Shown: piece by piece, positions 34,901 to 60,597 of the stretch | How positions within the stretch are numbered: the stretch's first letter is position 1 | Layout of the letters: every line of letters begins with the position of its first letter | DNA from: Telopea speciosissima | Taxonomy: Eukaryota; Streptophyta; Magnoliopsida; Proteales; Proteaceae | DNA length: 64,000 nt | Direction of reading: 5' to 3' | Assembly: GCF_018873765.1 (NCBI RefSeq) | Contig: NC_057923.1 | Coordinates: forward strand, 56,910,593-56,974,592 | Notes under the pieces: generated by a model | What the model was told of the DNA's origin: nothing | Databases searched by the model: none | Seen by the model: the letters and a program-made list of their open reading frames with translations, nothing else | Position numbers and translations under genes: made by a program

Positions 34901-37339
34901 TTCTGCTATGGGATCCGGGTGGAATTGACATCAAAGAACATAGTAATGGTGTATTGTGCGGCAGACTATCTTGAGATGACAGAGGAGTATGGAGAAGAAA
35001 ACTTATTGGCCAAGTCAGAAATTTTCTTTCATAAGAACACACTCCGTAACTGGAAAGATTGTATTTTGGCTCTTCAGAGTTCTGATTCTGTCGTTCCAAG
35101 GGCAGAGAAGCTCCAAGTTGAGAAAAAATGCCTGAATTCTATAACTATGATGGCCTGTACCGATCCGAGTTTGTTTGGATGGCATATGATGATTTATGGT
35201 AGATTACAGAGCCCTGGTGGAAGTATCCTATGGAACGGAATAAACACTGGAGCAAGAATCCAGAGCTCAGAGTCTGACTGGTGGTTTGAAGATGTCTCTT
35301 ACCTCAGTGTGCCTTTGTTTGGAAGACTTATTCAAACAATGAATGCGAAAGGGATGAGACCTGAAAATTTAGCAGCTGCAGTAATGTACTATGCAAGAAA
35401 ATATCTACCAGGTCTTGGCCGGTGGCAGAGCAGACAAAGTGGAAAACCAAGAACCGTCGCAAGTTTCAGCTTGACACCTGTGACCATTGATCAGAGACTT
35501 CTACTGGAAAGCATCGAAAAGCTGCTTCCAGAAAAAAAAGGAAAATCATTTTGCCGCTTCTTGTTGGGACTTCTACGTGTTGCTATGATTCTGGATGTTA
35601 GTCAACCATGCAAGGACTCTTTGGAGAGGCGAGTAGGGATACAACTAGATCTGGCTACTCTTGATAGTCTTCTCATTCCTAGTTATTCGGATTCTGATAC
35701 TCTCTACAACACTGATTGTGTAGAGCAGGTTATTCAGCATTTTCTGTCAGAACCGAGTATAACATCTTTTTCTCCATCATCATTTGACCAAGATTTATCC
35801 CCCACATCATCTGAACCATTAAAGAAAGTTGCAAAGTTGATCGATAGCTATATTGCAGAGGTGGCTGCTGATGTGAATTTGAAACCTGAAAAGCTACAAT
35901 CTCTCTTGGAGGCCCTTCCAGAGTGTTCAAGGTCCTTACATGATGGGCTGTATAGAGCATTGGATATCTATTTCAAGGTTTGAGCAGTCACTCTACTGAA
36001 TCAAGATCATTGTGTGATAGTTCTTTTTAATGATAAGTTAGCAAAATTTTGCTGACCTTTAGCCCCAAAAAAATAAAAAGTTAGCAAAATTTAGCATAGA
36101 TATTCATATGTATATGTTCTCAATGTCTATTTACTCTTTCCTGCCTTTGTGAATGCCAAATTACAGTTTCTAACTGTGCTTTTGACTGAAATAATCCTAG
36201 TTTGGAGTCACGTGGTAGTACTAATTGTAAGAGAGCTTTGGATTTGTGGTTTTTGTGTAATAACCATCAGGCCATCTAATGTTGCAGAAGGCAAGCTTGA
36301 GTTTAGTTTAACCATCATATGGTACTTTTAAAGAGAGGAGAAGTAGAACAGCCCGTGGCACCTGGAGTCTAGTGTATTAGTATATATGGGTATTTCCGTA
36401 TAAGTTATCTCTTGGGACTCTAATATTGTCAGGTTGCAAATTTGGGAAGACAATTAATATCCTTTGCTGTCCGTTATGAGTTTCTAGGAAGGAGAAGACA
36501 TATTCTTCCTATACTATTTAGTTGTATCTGCAACCCAAGTTTATATGCTTGTTGCTTCAATCATAATCTTGGAACCCAACAATCACTATGTTATGGCCAT
36601 TGTGCAGGAACATCCATGGCTTTCAGAGAATGAGAAGGAGCAACTCTGCAACGTAATTGACTACCAGAAGCTCTCAATTGATGCCTGTGCGCACGCATCC
36701 CAAAATAAGCGACTACCACTCAGAGTTATTCTTCAAGTCTTGTTCTTTGAGCAGTTGCAGTTGAGAACAGCTCTTGCTGGCTGTCTTCATGTCTCAGACA
36801 ATGAAGGTGCTCCTACAGGTGTTGCTACTGCCACCAGTGACATGGCAGGGCAAATACTGCAGAGAGATGGATGGTTCACAGTTGTTCGCGAGAATCAGGT
36901 ATTGAGGGTAGACATGGAGAGGATGAGGACCAGGGTTGGGGAGCTTGAACGGGAATGTGGTAGAATAAAGAAAGAAATGCAAAAGGTAGCTAAATCTCAT
37001 AGCTCTCTCAGTTCTCCTCATCTATTGGCAAGGAGATTTGGGTGCAAGCTTCTACCACGGTCACAAAATGTGCAAGCAGATACCATTGAAAATGTTGGTC
37101 AGAGCCCAAGAGTACCGATTGACCAGGCACGCTCTTCTCGCCCTTCCAGACACCGTAAAAGCTTCTCTTTATTCGGAGTGCAGTGCAAAGAACAAGTATG
37201 CTGTATGAAAAAAATGGGGAATGGCAACACTTGCAGTTGGGCTGACATCATAAAGCAACCATTCCTGCCTTCCACTGATATTAACATACTGCCCACTAGC
37301 AGCAGAGTTGGACCTTGTTTGTATATGAGTCGCCATTGA
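31906..37339 (+). CDS. NPH3/RPT2-like BTB protein (At3g44820 type), 686 residues
   Basis: Members of this family work at the plasma membrane or as CUL3 ubiquitin-ligase adaptors, often in blue-light or auxin-transport responses. The role of this subfamily is not known to me. Four exons, 31906-31955, 32467-32536, 34769-35977 and 36608-37339, join in phase with GT-AG borders. Residues 1-17 are MASAGKISSFYREGNDW. The BTB domain (about 18-130) has FCNATLPSDITIEVEG, HLHKFPLMSKCGKM and FPGGPDVFLVAAKFCYG. The NPH3 domain starts at DWWFEDVSYLSVPLF (about 210), passes RKYLPGLGRWQS and KKGKSFCRFLLGLLRVA, and ends after DGLYRALDIYFKEHPWLS and LPLRVILQVLFFEQLQLRTA (about 500). A coiled coil follows (VLRVDMERMRTRVGELEREC). 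Near the C-terminus RPSRHRKSFSLFG resembles the phosphorylated 14-3-3-binding site of NPH3. Intron 2 holds a 1065-bp MITE. Confidence 0.95.
33078..34142. mobile_element. 1065-bp hAT-like MITE in NPH3/BTB intron 2
   Basis: The ends form a perfect 14-bp inverted repeat, CATAGTTGTCAAGG at the left and CCTTGACAACTATG at the right. Perfect 8-bp direct repeats AAAGATAC flank it at 33070-33077 and 34143-34150. There is no transposase. The interior at about 33540-33960 (CCAACAAATCCAAGATT, then TTGGTGTGCGCGAATG, then GAAAGTTGAAAATTGC) is shared with the element at 53686-54915, whose ends differ. Confidence 0.9.
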
Positions 37340-38423
37340 AGATGCTCTAGGACAAAATTAAAAGGTGATTTGACTCTGATTTATTGCATTTCTAGAGGAT
37401 CCATAAAAGATACATTGGCAGATATCTGAAGTCAGTGATCTGATGTGTTAACCTGGTTTCCCATATCCCTGTACATATCTGGCGTACATCCTCCTTTTAA
37501 ATTGTAATCTGGTAGAATCCTGGGGGGAAATTTGTTAAAGTTCAAGTGTTGCCACTTGCTGGAAAGAGTGCAAGTCTATTCTCGGATGTTGCTATTTGTG
37601 GGAGTCCTCACCTTTGGCCAATCAAATCTCCAGATCAATGAGTTCATATAAACAACACTGCTCGGTCACCACTCTCAAGAAAAACACAGGAAGTTATCAT
37701 TGCTATACAAATGTTCATTACTGAATTTAGTTGATCAAGTGTACAGCCTGTAAATATGTATAGTTTCAGATACAGTGGGAAGCTATGAAAGGTTTGAAGC
37801 TCCCTTCAATGAAAACTATTCTGAGAATGTTTCATGTTTTCTCTTCACTTTCCTTTTTCTTGAGCGGTAGAGTGGAACTTGCAAACTCAAGGTTGCTACT
37901 GCTGATTTATTGCAATTGTCCAGTTAATCCATTTCAGATGGATGTTATTATTCATGACGAGGTTGTATGCACGTATACTTCTTCCCTTATGTGAAGAACA
38001 TGATCAGTTTGAGAGTTTTTTTTTTCTCTTCGACTGATAGACAGATGAATGGTGTGGGAATATTAATAGCATGGATGATTATTATCTGAAGTTAGAGACA
38101 GCAGTTGGTACATGGCATTGATCAGATGATAAAAACCAAACATATATGGTTATTGCAATAGAATTGAGAAGACCAAGCAATAAATGCACCAAGTCCCATG
38201 TCAATGCATGTTGAAAGCTGGTATGGCCTTTTTCCCTAATTTTTTTTTTTTTTAAATCGCACTTGCAGAGTTATAAACTTTTCTATTTTTTGGGTGTTTG
38301 GGAAATTTTTATGGGTTGACGGATATTTCGAGCAGAAAAATGACTTGATTACACAATAAACTCTTCTAATTTGAGTAAGACTACTAGACTAGACCGTAGC
38401 ATTTATTTGTTAAATACAAGATG
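37340..38423. other. 3' flank of the NPH3/BTB gene, no further gene
   Basis: Likely contains the 3' untranslated region; AATAAA occurs at 38178. Short frames here have no domain character. Confidence 0.4.
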
Positions 38424-38945
38424 TTATTCATATTGAGGGATGTGCGGAAAAACTAGGAAGGATACAGTAAGGAATGATCGTATTAGAGCTGACTTGGGAG
38501 TTGGCCTGATCAATGACAAACTCCAAGAGAGTTGTTTGAGTTCATATGATCATGTTCAACGGAGTCCTAGGGATGCCCCATTAAGGAGGAGTGATTTGAT
38601 CCCGATTGAAGGACTTAAAAGAGCTAGTGGCAGGCCTAAAATGACCATAGAAGAAGTTGTGAAGAAGGACATGCATAGTCTAGTTCTTGTACCAATTACC
38701 AAGAATGTCCTCGGAAAGAGCCTACTGGAGGGCAAGGATACATGTAGCAAACCCCATTTAGCTGAGATTCTCCTGACTTGCGGGGCTGTGCCTCTTTCCT
38801 CTTACCTTCATCTTTCATTTGTCTTTTTCCATTTTTCATTTCTCATCTTATTTCCATCATTCTTTCCCAATCTCTCTATTCCCTTTTTTTTTTTGGTTTA
38901 GACTTCAGTTTTCTCTATTGTGTTGTTTGGATCCATGTAAATGCT
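38424..38945 (+). mobile_element. RTE LINE 3' fragment
   Basis: Reads [18 protein letters not shown], then LINDKLQESCLSSYDHVQRS, then LKRASGRPKMTIEEVVKKDM, matching the 3' part of the RTE element at 22834 in the opposite orientation. A pyrimidine-rich 3' region and GTTTGGATCCATGTA follow, but the tail is lost. It holds the uninterrupted ATGCATAG site (38671-38678) that a MITE has split in the related copy at 48755. Confidence 0.8.
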
Positions 38946-40384
38946 ATAGATTGTATCATGTACTTATCAGAGAAAATATAGAAGGTCCTTAGAGCTCAAG
39001 GATACAGAGGCACAAACCTATAGAACAGATCCTGTTCAAGTAAGGCTGTAAAGTAAAAAAAGTCAATGGAGAACTGTAATGTAGCATTGAACTTGATAAA
39101 TTAAAAGGTTAATTGAAAGACTGTATAGTATTCTGCACTTGAGAAATGTTGTAGATAATACATAAATGAGGTATAAAATTAAGGAAATCATTAATCTACA
39201 TTAAATATGTTGCTGGAAGAATAAACTCAAACCCTCCCCTCACAAAAAAAAAAAAATAAATAAATAAAAAGAAAATTCCTTTCTCTTTTCCCTGAAGACT
39301 TCAGACAAATTGATGGTGGTGCAACTTTTTATGCCAGAGCAATGCATGTACTGCAAATAAGATGCACTCTAATAGACTGAAAAATTAGACCTTTCTATCA
39401 TACACTAGCTTTCACTCACAATCACTTTGCTTTACACTCTAGGGTGGATACTTGCCTAAGTGGTGATTAGTAATTATGTAAGGTTTTTGGACTAGAAAAG
39501 GATAAACCTTTTTCATCTTGAAAGAACAACATTAGCTTCCAGCATAGGGAAGATACTGAAATAAAGACATAGCTAATAAGAGATAATCAATGTAGAGGGT
39601 GACATTATTAAATGGAAAAGTGTCAAAAACTTGATGAAGATCCATATTATAAGAACTGGAAAGAAGGTAAGGTGGGGGTGGGGGAGCTTTGGATGTTTCA
39701 ACACTTAATGAACTCATGATTCAAATGGTGTTATAGACTAGTTTTAAATAGAAGTCACTTGAAATAAAAGATATAAATGGCATCATTTCCCCTGACTAAG
39801 TTTTTCTCTTGAGAAACATTAGAAAAACTTTCTTGTGATTTTGTTTTATTCCATTTATGGTACAGGAAAGGGGATTCCCACCCCCTCCCCCTACTCTAGA
39901 GGGGAAAAAGAAAAGGAAATGGTTAGGCTCAAGAGGTTGGTGAAGAAGATAGGTTCAAACTCTAAACCAAAAAACTCAAAATCAGGGGTTTATTAAGAAA
40001 ATTGGAATCTTTAATAGTAGATGTTGACCACTGGCACACAAAATACAAATTTGTGAGTATGTGGATCTCTTTCAAAGTAATACCTAGTCTACAAGATAAT
40101 GGTGGATTGAAACATGAATATGATGTTGACTTCTTTTTATGGTGAAATTTGATTAGATGGTTTTAACTTTGGAAAAGGAAACTTAATCAAAATGAATTCT
40201 AGGGGGTTGAAAGAGATCTTTAACTAAGCTAATATTTGATTTAGTTGATCTCTTTTTATAGGCTTGAAAATTGAATGCATTGGATTTGTAAGGATATGCA
40301 CTTGTGCATAATAAAGGCTACTGTGAGAAAGATTAATGTTTACCCAAAATTAAGAAGAAAATACAGTAAAGGATAGTGGCATAT

Positions 40385-40544
40385 CCTCTCAAGTTCCCTG
40401 CCTGATACAATTGTCCGGTTCCTCTCATAGGGGGGGCGGAAATAACGACCTAACCCCCTGCCCGAACACATTGCCTGGGTGTGATTAAATCGTCATTTCC
40501 GCCCCCCTATGAGAAGAACCGGACGGGACAGGGAATCTGAGAGG
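40385..40544. mobile_element. 160-bp fold-back MITE
   Basis: The left arm starts CCTCTCAAGTTCCCTG and carries CTCTCATAGGGGGG, then CGGAAAT and ACGA. The right arm mirrors it with TCGTCATTTCCGCCCC and CAGGGAATCTGAGAGG. Arms are about 60 bp with indels, and the loop is short. No clear target duplication is visible, so the family is undetermined. Confidence 0.7.
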
Positions 40545-40598
40545 AAAAAAAAACTCGACTAGCTAATGCATGCCAAAGAAAAATTGAACTTTGGTTAA

Positions 40599-42247
40599 AT
40601 TACTGGTTTTGGAAAACCAAAGTAAACCCATAATATAACTCATACATGACAACTTTAGGTTGTTAAATTCTGTCAGGTGGGCAGCAAAAAAAAAAATCTG
40701 TCAAGTGTTTGGTTTTGGAACTGACTCAGGCAGCAAGAGTTCATATTTTCCTCAATATGCATGGATGGTTAGACAAAAACTTGTTAAATTCATAGTAATT
40801 AAAATTTAATTCACTTTTCGAAATAATTTATTTGGAGTTGAATAGAAAAATATGATAGGGTTAAAGAATCTATGTTCAATACTTATTACCATATTCAGTA
40901 ATTATTAAAATAATTATACAATTACTCTTTTTTTTTTTTAAATAATTTTATTTCTCTTTATTTTTCTTTAATAGAGCTTTAATGAAGAAAATCAAGAAGT
41001 CATAAAATTTTCACTTTCCATAGCAAATAAGTGAGTTAATATTCAATGAGCATAAACAATTTTAAATTTAGAACCAAACCCAATTCCATATTCTATTCTT
41101 TGTTCCTCAATTACACAACCCATCAATTTATCAATCTTATCTTGTAAAACGAATTAAAAGATATGGTATAGGGACTTTGATTCAATTACTGGTTTTGGAA
41201 AACCAAAGTAAACAGATAATATAACTCATACATGAAAGCTTTAGGTTGTTAATTCTGTAAAGTGGGCAGCAAAAAAAAACGTGTCAAGTGTTTGGTTTTG
41301 AAACTGACTCAGGCATCAAGAGTTCATACCCTCCTCAACATAAAGATATATGGTTTGCCACCAATGTATCAATCAGGAGAAGGGGGAGAACATCAAAAGA
41401 ATATGAGTATTGTACCAAAAAAGAGTTAGTATAATACACTTTCCATAAATCAATACATGCTCCCTTCTACCCTGAGCACTCATTACTTTTCCCTTCATTA
41501 TTTAATTTTTGTTTTTATCTTAAACTTTTTGGTATTCTATATTTAGTCTTTTAGATCCCATCTCTCTCTCTCTCTCATAAATGATAAATATTCACAAGTG
41601 ATGGGCAACTGATACTCATTCAAATGTTTTGATAAGGTTAAAAAAAAAAAAAAAAAAAAACTCAAGCAACAGCATGATTTATGCATTTTAAATTTTTTTT
41701 AATATGAAGTTCATTGTACAGTTTGCAATGATAGATTCCATCTATTTGAAACTGATGTGAAGAACTGGAAAAAATATTTAAACAAAATTAAATGAGACTT
41801 TTTTGTAATTTTTACCAACAATGATTACAAAACAAACCCAAAAATTTATAGTAATTAAATTTAATTCACTTTTCGTTCTAATTTGTTTGGAGTTGAATAG
41901 AAAAATATGATAGGGTTAAGGAAACTATTTTCAAAACTTAATTACCATATTCGGTAATATATTAAAATAATTATACGATTACAAAAAAAAAATCTATTTT
42001 TTTTAAAAATAATTTTACTTCTCTTCATTTTTCTCTAATACAAGAATAAACCATCTAATGAAAAAAATCAGGAATTCATAAAATTTTCACTTTCGAAAGT
42101 AAAGAAGTGAGTTCATATTCAATGAGCATTGAAAATTTTAAATTTAGAACTAAACCCAATTCCATCTTCTATTATTTGTTCCTAAATTACACGACCCATC
42201 AATTTATCAATCTTATCCTGTAAAACGAATTAAAAGATATGGTATAG
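40599..42247. repeat. Direct duplication: copy 1 40599-41171, copy 2 41185-42247
   Basis: Both copies start ATTACTGGTTTTGGAAAACC and end TTAAAAGATATGGTATAG. They share landmarks in order: GGGCAGCAAAAAAAAA, GTCAAGTGTTTGGTTTTG, TTTGGAGTTGAATAG, CATAAAATTTTCACTTTC and CCCATCAATTTATC. Copy 2 carries about 490 extra bases (about 41345-41845) not present in copy 1. No coding capacity is seen. Confidence 0.85.
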
Positions 42248-42259
42248 TACTTATAGATT

Positions 42260-43297
42260 TTTTTAATCCTATTCCTCCCCCCCCCCTCCCAAAAAAAAAA
42301 TTATTGTAAGTACCTTTATAATCCCAATCTAACCAATGAGATAGTTGTTAGCACCTAGTCTTGTTCACATAAAATTATTAATTCATCATCCATGTTTAAA
42401 TAGGACCACATCCAAGTCCCCTCCCTCCCCCACCCCTTACCAAAAAAAAAAAAAAAAAAAAAAAAGCAGATGGCCCTAGTGACATCAAGGATTTAGTTCA
42501 CAGTATTAATGTATCTGCCACCGTTGATACTCATACCAATACCAATATCGATATGGATCGGCCGTATTAAGCCAGATCAGATGCTTTTGCCCTATTTTTT
42601 TTATTTACTATTTGATATGAATCACAATTATACGATGAATCCGATCTCGACACCTTAATCCATGTGTAACATGGGCTATAGGACCACAAACCTCAATTTT
42701 ATTCCTCTCTATTCCATTCTTTGAATTAGATAGGAGTATAGGACAGCAAAAGAGTTGAGTTGGTGACCAAAGGATCACTTGGGGTTTGAAGTTTGGACCA
42801 TTTGGTTTCTATTTAAAGGAAAAACATTGCTTTAAAGGAAGTAGGAATGGGGTTTTCATGTTCTCTTTTTTTCCTTTGGAAGCTTCACTTCTCACCAATA
42901 AACCAAACCACAACCTTTGTAAATACCTAACTTCTCACCTAAACCCATCACTCAAGAGTCAAGAGACTCTCTTCTTACCCAAAAAAAATAAAAACAAAAA
43001 ACTCTCTTTAGGTCCCTTTGGTGGTTTGGACCGTTTGGTGTCTCTTTCCCTCTAAGAAGGTTTCAAGAAAGATGTTGTGTTGTTATCAATATCATTGCCT
43101 AAGTGGGGCCCAGCCCTTCGGAAGTACAGTTTCATTCTAAAAAATTAACGGAGCCGTAACACACTGTCACGGTACTGGTGTGGATAGTTCACCTTACCCA
43201 ATTACCGTTACTAATTTAAGTAAGGTTTCTTCATTTCCTTCAACGATCCTTCACTGAAACCTAACGTCGTCTACCTCCCGTTCCGTCTCCCTGGTTC
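42260..43297. other. Intergenic DNA upstream of the trihelix-kinase gene
   Basis: Contains C and A homopolymer runs near 42280-42300 and 42442-42465, and a repeat rich in GATAC and CCAATACC words at 42500-42660. The last few hundred bases are the probable promoter. No coding exon is seen. Confidence 0.45.
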
Positions 43298-43298
43298 G

Positions 43299-43314
43299 AA
43301 AACCCTAACCCTAA
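43299..43314 (+). promoter_or_regulatory. Telo-box-like motif in the leader of the trihelix-kinase gene
   Basis: AAAACCCTAACCCTAA lies 45-60 bases before the start codon. It contains AAACCCTAA, the plant telo-box known from promoters and leaders of growth-related genes. A functional role is inference. Confidence 0.4.
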
Positions 43315-43358
43315 TTTCTGCCCCCGAAAATCTTTCCTTCTTCTTCTCTCTCTCTTCT

Positions 43359-56489
<13,131 letters not shown>

Positions 56490-57361
56490 TGCATAATGAA
56501 CCCATCTTTGATGGTGGATGCTGCTGAAGCCTCAGAAGCACGAACAATAAGAACATAAGATACAAACTGAGCATGATGTAACCTTGGTTCACTCAAATTA
56601 AGCTATCATGGTCAATTTCCATCCATTTGAAGCCAAAATGGAATCCAGCAAGTCTGTTCTTTTAATTTGAAGCTACTACTGTGGATACAGGAGTGTAGTG
56701 GAGGTTTGGGTTCGTTCTTTGCCACTGGCTATTTTTTAAGTGGCAGAGTTAGGCAACAGCCCAATTTGTTATCTGTTCAGGTTTGCAGAGGGGGCCACGT
56801 TTGTTGATACAGGATTAGTGGTATAATTGGCTGATGTTGTGTGCCCTTTGTATTTATTTTAAGAGTAACTGTAAATTGTTGACAGTCCAGGTCATATAGT
56901 TTATTTATCTGAATATGAAACGAGTGCGAAAAGAGAGAAGAAATGCACACAAATTGTTTTTGATAGCAATGGTCATTGTAGTTCCAAGTCCTAACAGCAA
57001 TGCAGTTGAGGAATTGAGGAAATGTTTTAGGTAGAAACTCTTGGTGAGATTCAGCAAAACTACAATTTTCTCCTATTGTGAGGTACTAGCAATAAAAGGC
57101 TGCAGGTGCTTTATGAGCTGCTGCTGCTGCTGCTTGTTTGTTAAAGTTAAAATTTCTGATAACACCAACATAATCTGCAACCAATAAGAGTAGGATTACA
57201 GTTAAAGAAAATAACACATTCATACATAGAGAAATACATCATCAAATAAAAACTAAAAGAACCCATAAATCTAAAATAAGGGAATCTAAGGAACAGTGAG
57301 ATTCTGCAGCAGTAATAAACTCCGGCGAGTAAAGCCCAGCTGAGGGATGAGAAATCAGAAC
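56490..57361. other. Shared 3' flank between the convergent trihelix-kinase and PXC1-like genes
   Basis: The two genes point toward each other, so both 3' untranslated regions must lie here. A short CTG run is at 57117-57134. No coding exon is seen. Confidence 0.5.
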
Positions 57362-59517
57362 TCAGTAGGCGGCCATGGCGTCTTCAGTGGTGGCAAGTGA
57401 AGGCGATAGGGAATTGCGGGATTCGTCCAAATCATCTCCCAGTGGAGACTGCTCCACCCCGATATCCTCTATCATCTTAGCCACCTCAGTCATTGTAGGC
57501 CTCTTCTCTGGTTGCGGCACCACGCAGGCCATTGCCACTTGAAGCATGGCCACCATCTCCTCCTCGATGTTCTTGTACCTCAGCAGCTCTGGATCAAACA
57601 CCTCTGCCGTCCACTCATCCCTCACAACAGATCTCACCCATGTCGGCAGATCCAAACCTTGGTCTTCTTCCTCCCCTCTTGGACGAGTCGGCGATGGATA
57701 CTGAGTTGGAGCTCTACCAGTCAGCACCTCTAACAACAACACTCCGAAACTGTACACATCGGCCTTCTGAGAGAGTCTCTTCGTCTCTGCCTGCTCTGGA
57801 GCCCTGTAACCTCCCAATCTCGCCGTGGCATGTACTGGATTCAGAAGCAGCGACAACCCAAAATCAGAGATGCAAGCCACGCCGTTCTTGTCCAAGAGCA
57901 CGTTCGACGATTTCACATTCCCGTGGGGAATCTTAGACACATTGTATTCCTCATGAATTCGAGCGAGCCCACGAGCAGCTCCTAATACCAAGCTGATTCT
58001 CGTCGTCCAGTCCAGTGGAATTCTTCCCGGGCCTCGATTTCCTGAAACGCAGTTCATCATTAACAACAGAAAAACAGGCGAACGAAGAAGGGAAAATAGA
58101 GGATTCGATTGGAAGTCATACCATGGAGAAGATAATGCAAGCTCCCATTGGGGAGATAGTCGTAGACGAGAAGCTTCTCCTCCTTGGCATAGTAGTATGC
58201 TCTGAGACGAACAATATTGAGGTGTTTGAGTTTTCCAATCAAATCCATGTACTGCTCAAACTCCTTCTTAGCACAAGGGTTGGCGTCTTTGAGCCTCTTC
58301 ACAGCCGCTGTGCACCCATCTTCTAGCACAGCCTTGTATACAGTCCCCAAGCTTCCTTTCCCCAACATCTCCGCAGAGGCCCTGAGCAGATCCTCCAGCT
58401 CAAACTGTTTTCTCCTGTCAAAAAACACCAACTTACTCCGATCGGTCGCCGTTGTTTCATCACTATCTCCACCACCACCACTACCACCATTGTTGGCATA
58501 AACCTTCTTTTCACCCGTGAAGCTCTTCTTGCTCCTCGAGTAGTCACTACCCGCTTTGGAGCTTGAATTGTTATCTCCAGGGCATCTCTTGCAGCAATGA
58601 GCGACTACAAAGGACACAATGACTAGTACAACCACGCAAATCGCCACCACAATCCCAACAACGGCGCCTGTTCTGAGCCCCTTCCGCGGTTCTTCCTTTC
58701 TTGTCGGATCGGTCAAGATAGTTGTAGGCATGGAGCTGGGGTTCGAGGGCACCACCGTCTGATCCGGCGACGATGACGCTGAAGCCGGAGGAGAAGCATC
58801 TGTGAAGGAGCAAACAGGTAATGGGCTAGACCCACATAGCCCTGCATTGCCTGCAAAGCTTCGCAAACCAAATTTTCTCTGTAACCCAATCGGAAGTCTA
58901 CCAAACAACTCGTTGTTTGATACATTAAGCTCCTTGAGCAAGGGAAGAGAAAAGGAGAGATCAGGGAGTTGGCCAGAGAAGAGATTGTTTTGGAGACGCA
59001 GAGTGAGGAGACGGGTGAGGTTGGAGATGGAAGCAGGAATGGGCCCGCGGAGATTGTTGTCGGAAAGGTCGAGTCTCAGGAGACGCTTTAGGGACGCAAT
59101 GTCGGCGGGGATTTCGCCAGAGAAGTCATTGTTGGAGAGGTACAGGAGCTTGAGGTTGGAGCAATTGGTGATGGAGAGAATGGAACCGTTGAGACGGTTG
59201 CCGTGGAGATCGAGGAGGCGGAGTTGGTCAAGAGAAGAGAGGGAGTCGATGGGGCCTCGGAGGTCTAAGAATGGGAGGGAGAGGGAGACGACTCTGCCTG
59301 CTGCACTGCAGCGGACACCGTGCCATAAGGACGTGCAGGCGTCGCTGGATGTCCAGTTGCTAAGAAGGTTGCCGTGGGCGTCGGCTTCGGTGCGGAATCT
59401 GAAGAGAGCCTCGGTGTCATTGTTGGTGATTAGAGCAGCTGAGAAAGAAAGGGATGAGAAGAGAAAAACAAAGCTAGCGAAGAAGACAGGAAGGAAGGCG
59501 AGGGCAGGAGCCCCCAT
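57362..59517 (-). CDS. PXC1: LRR receptor-like kinase, PXC1 relative, 691 residues
   Basis: Two exons, 58122-59517 and 57362-58041, join across an 80-bp GT-AG intron. Residues 1-28 are a signal peptide ([20 protein letters not shown]). The LRR N-cap has [17 protein letters not shown]. About five leucine-rich repeats follow ([47 protein letters not shown]), then a Pro/Ser linker. A membrane helix lies near 283-308 ([20 protein letters not shown]). The kinase domain, about 382-655, has the loop [11 protein letters not shown], Lys407 in AAVKRLK, and [13 protein letters not shown]. It has [12 protein letters not shown] where active kinases have HRD, then [15 protein letters not shown] and [16 protein letters not shown]. 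The tail is [14 protein letters not shown]. The match to remembered Arabidopsis PXC1 is close along the whole length. PXC1 supports secondary wall formation in xylem fibres. Lack of the catalytic Asp suggests a pseudokinase or weak kinase, as in much of LRR subfamily III. Confidence 0.95.
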
Positions 59518-59727
59518 TGGAGAAGAACAATAGACAGGACTCAGGAGTGAATGAAACTCAAAAACTAACCCAAACTGATTTGTTGGTTTGGGTTGGGTTT
59601 CGTTTCAACTCTGATGCAAGTTTTCAAATTTAAATTATGGGTAAGTTAGTATTCGCCGTTCTGGTGAGCTTCACACTGTATCTCACTCCATTCTCTGCTA
59701 TGAAGCTAAAACTAAGACGAAAACAGA

Positions 59728-60020
59728 GAGAGAGAGAGAGAGTCTCTCATATTGACTTCACTCTTCTTCTGCTATTGGTCTCTAGGTGGGAAAACTAAAA
59801 GGAGGAGAGGAATGATTAAAAAGTGCAAAGAAAAGAAGGAAGGAAGGGAAGGGGTGTGAGGGGGTGTTGGTGGTTTGAATGATTGCTGCCTTCCACTCCC
59901 CCTTAAACGGAATGAGTACTGAAGCTATCACCTTTATAAATTCCTCTTTTTCGCTTCGCGTGTCCCCTCTTTTTAGCTCTCAACTTTTACTTTCTTCATC
60001 TCTCTCTCTCTCTCTCTTTC
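59728..60020 (-). promoter_or_regulatory. Promoter/leader region of the PXC1-like gene
   Basis: On the minus strand TTTATAAA at 59933-59940 is a good TATA box about 420 bases before the ATG. GA/CT tracts at 59727-59743 and 60000-60020 resemble plant GAGA/CT-rich leader elements. The start site is inferred. Confidence 0.45.
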
Positions 60021-60597
60021 TTTCTTGCTCTGCAAGTGTTGCTTAGGAATTAGGATTGGGGGTGGGTTGATAATAGATTTATTAGATTGGATCCTACACT
60101 ACTTGTGCCAATCTGATGCTTCTCAAGAGTCACAGATTTTCCAAACATGATCTCGTGCTCTCTCCCTCCCACTGGTCTATTGAGTTTCTCTTTTTTGAAA
60201 AAAAAAATGTAGCTTACAAAAGTATGGAAATGGCTACTTGATGTAACCTAACGGTTCTCTCTGTAAATACTACAGATGGGCAAGGAAGGAAGAGAGTAAC
60301 CTACTTCTTTTGGCCTTTTCTTTTAGGGGGATCGTTTCCTACTCTCCTACTATTCTCTGACAGTCTATGGATTCAAATAGCTGATGAGAAGTGGCACTTT
60401 CTCTTCCTTCGTATCTTTTGCTATTATATGGGCAGTCTATGAATGTAAATGGCAGATAAGAGATGGCATTTTTCTGTTTCCTATGTCTCTTGCTAAAAAG
60501 ACTGCACCAATAGTGTTTATAGCAAAAGATAGTTTATGTCGGCAATAGTTTTCATCCATGGCTCTCATTGAGTACAGTTGGATGGGTATAACTGTTC
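60021..60597. other. Upstream intergenic DNA, nothing recognised
   Basis: Contains a loose duplication of GGCAGTCTATGAATG-like phrases near 60361 and 60430. No gene is seen. Confidence 0.4.

Noticed and set aside
58802..59533. 243-codon open frame on the plus strand
   Set aside because: It is the antisense shadow of the PXC1-like exon 1; it is rich in Arg and Ser with no domain.
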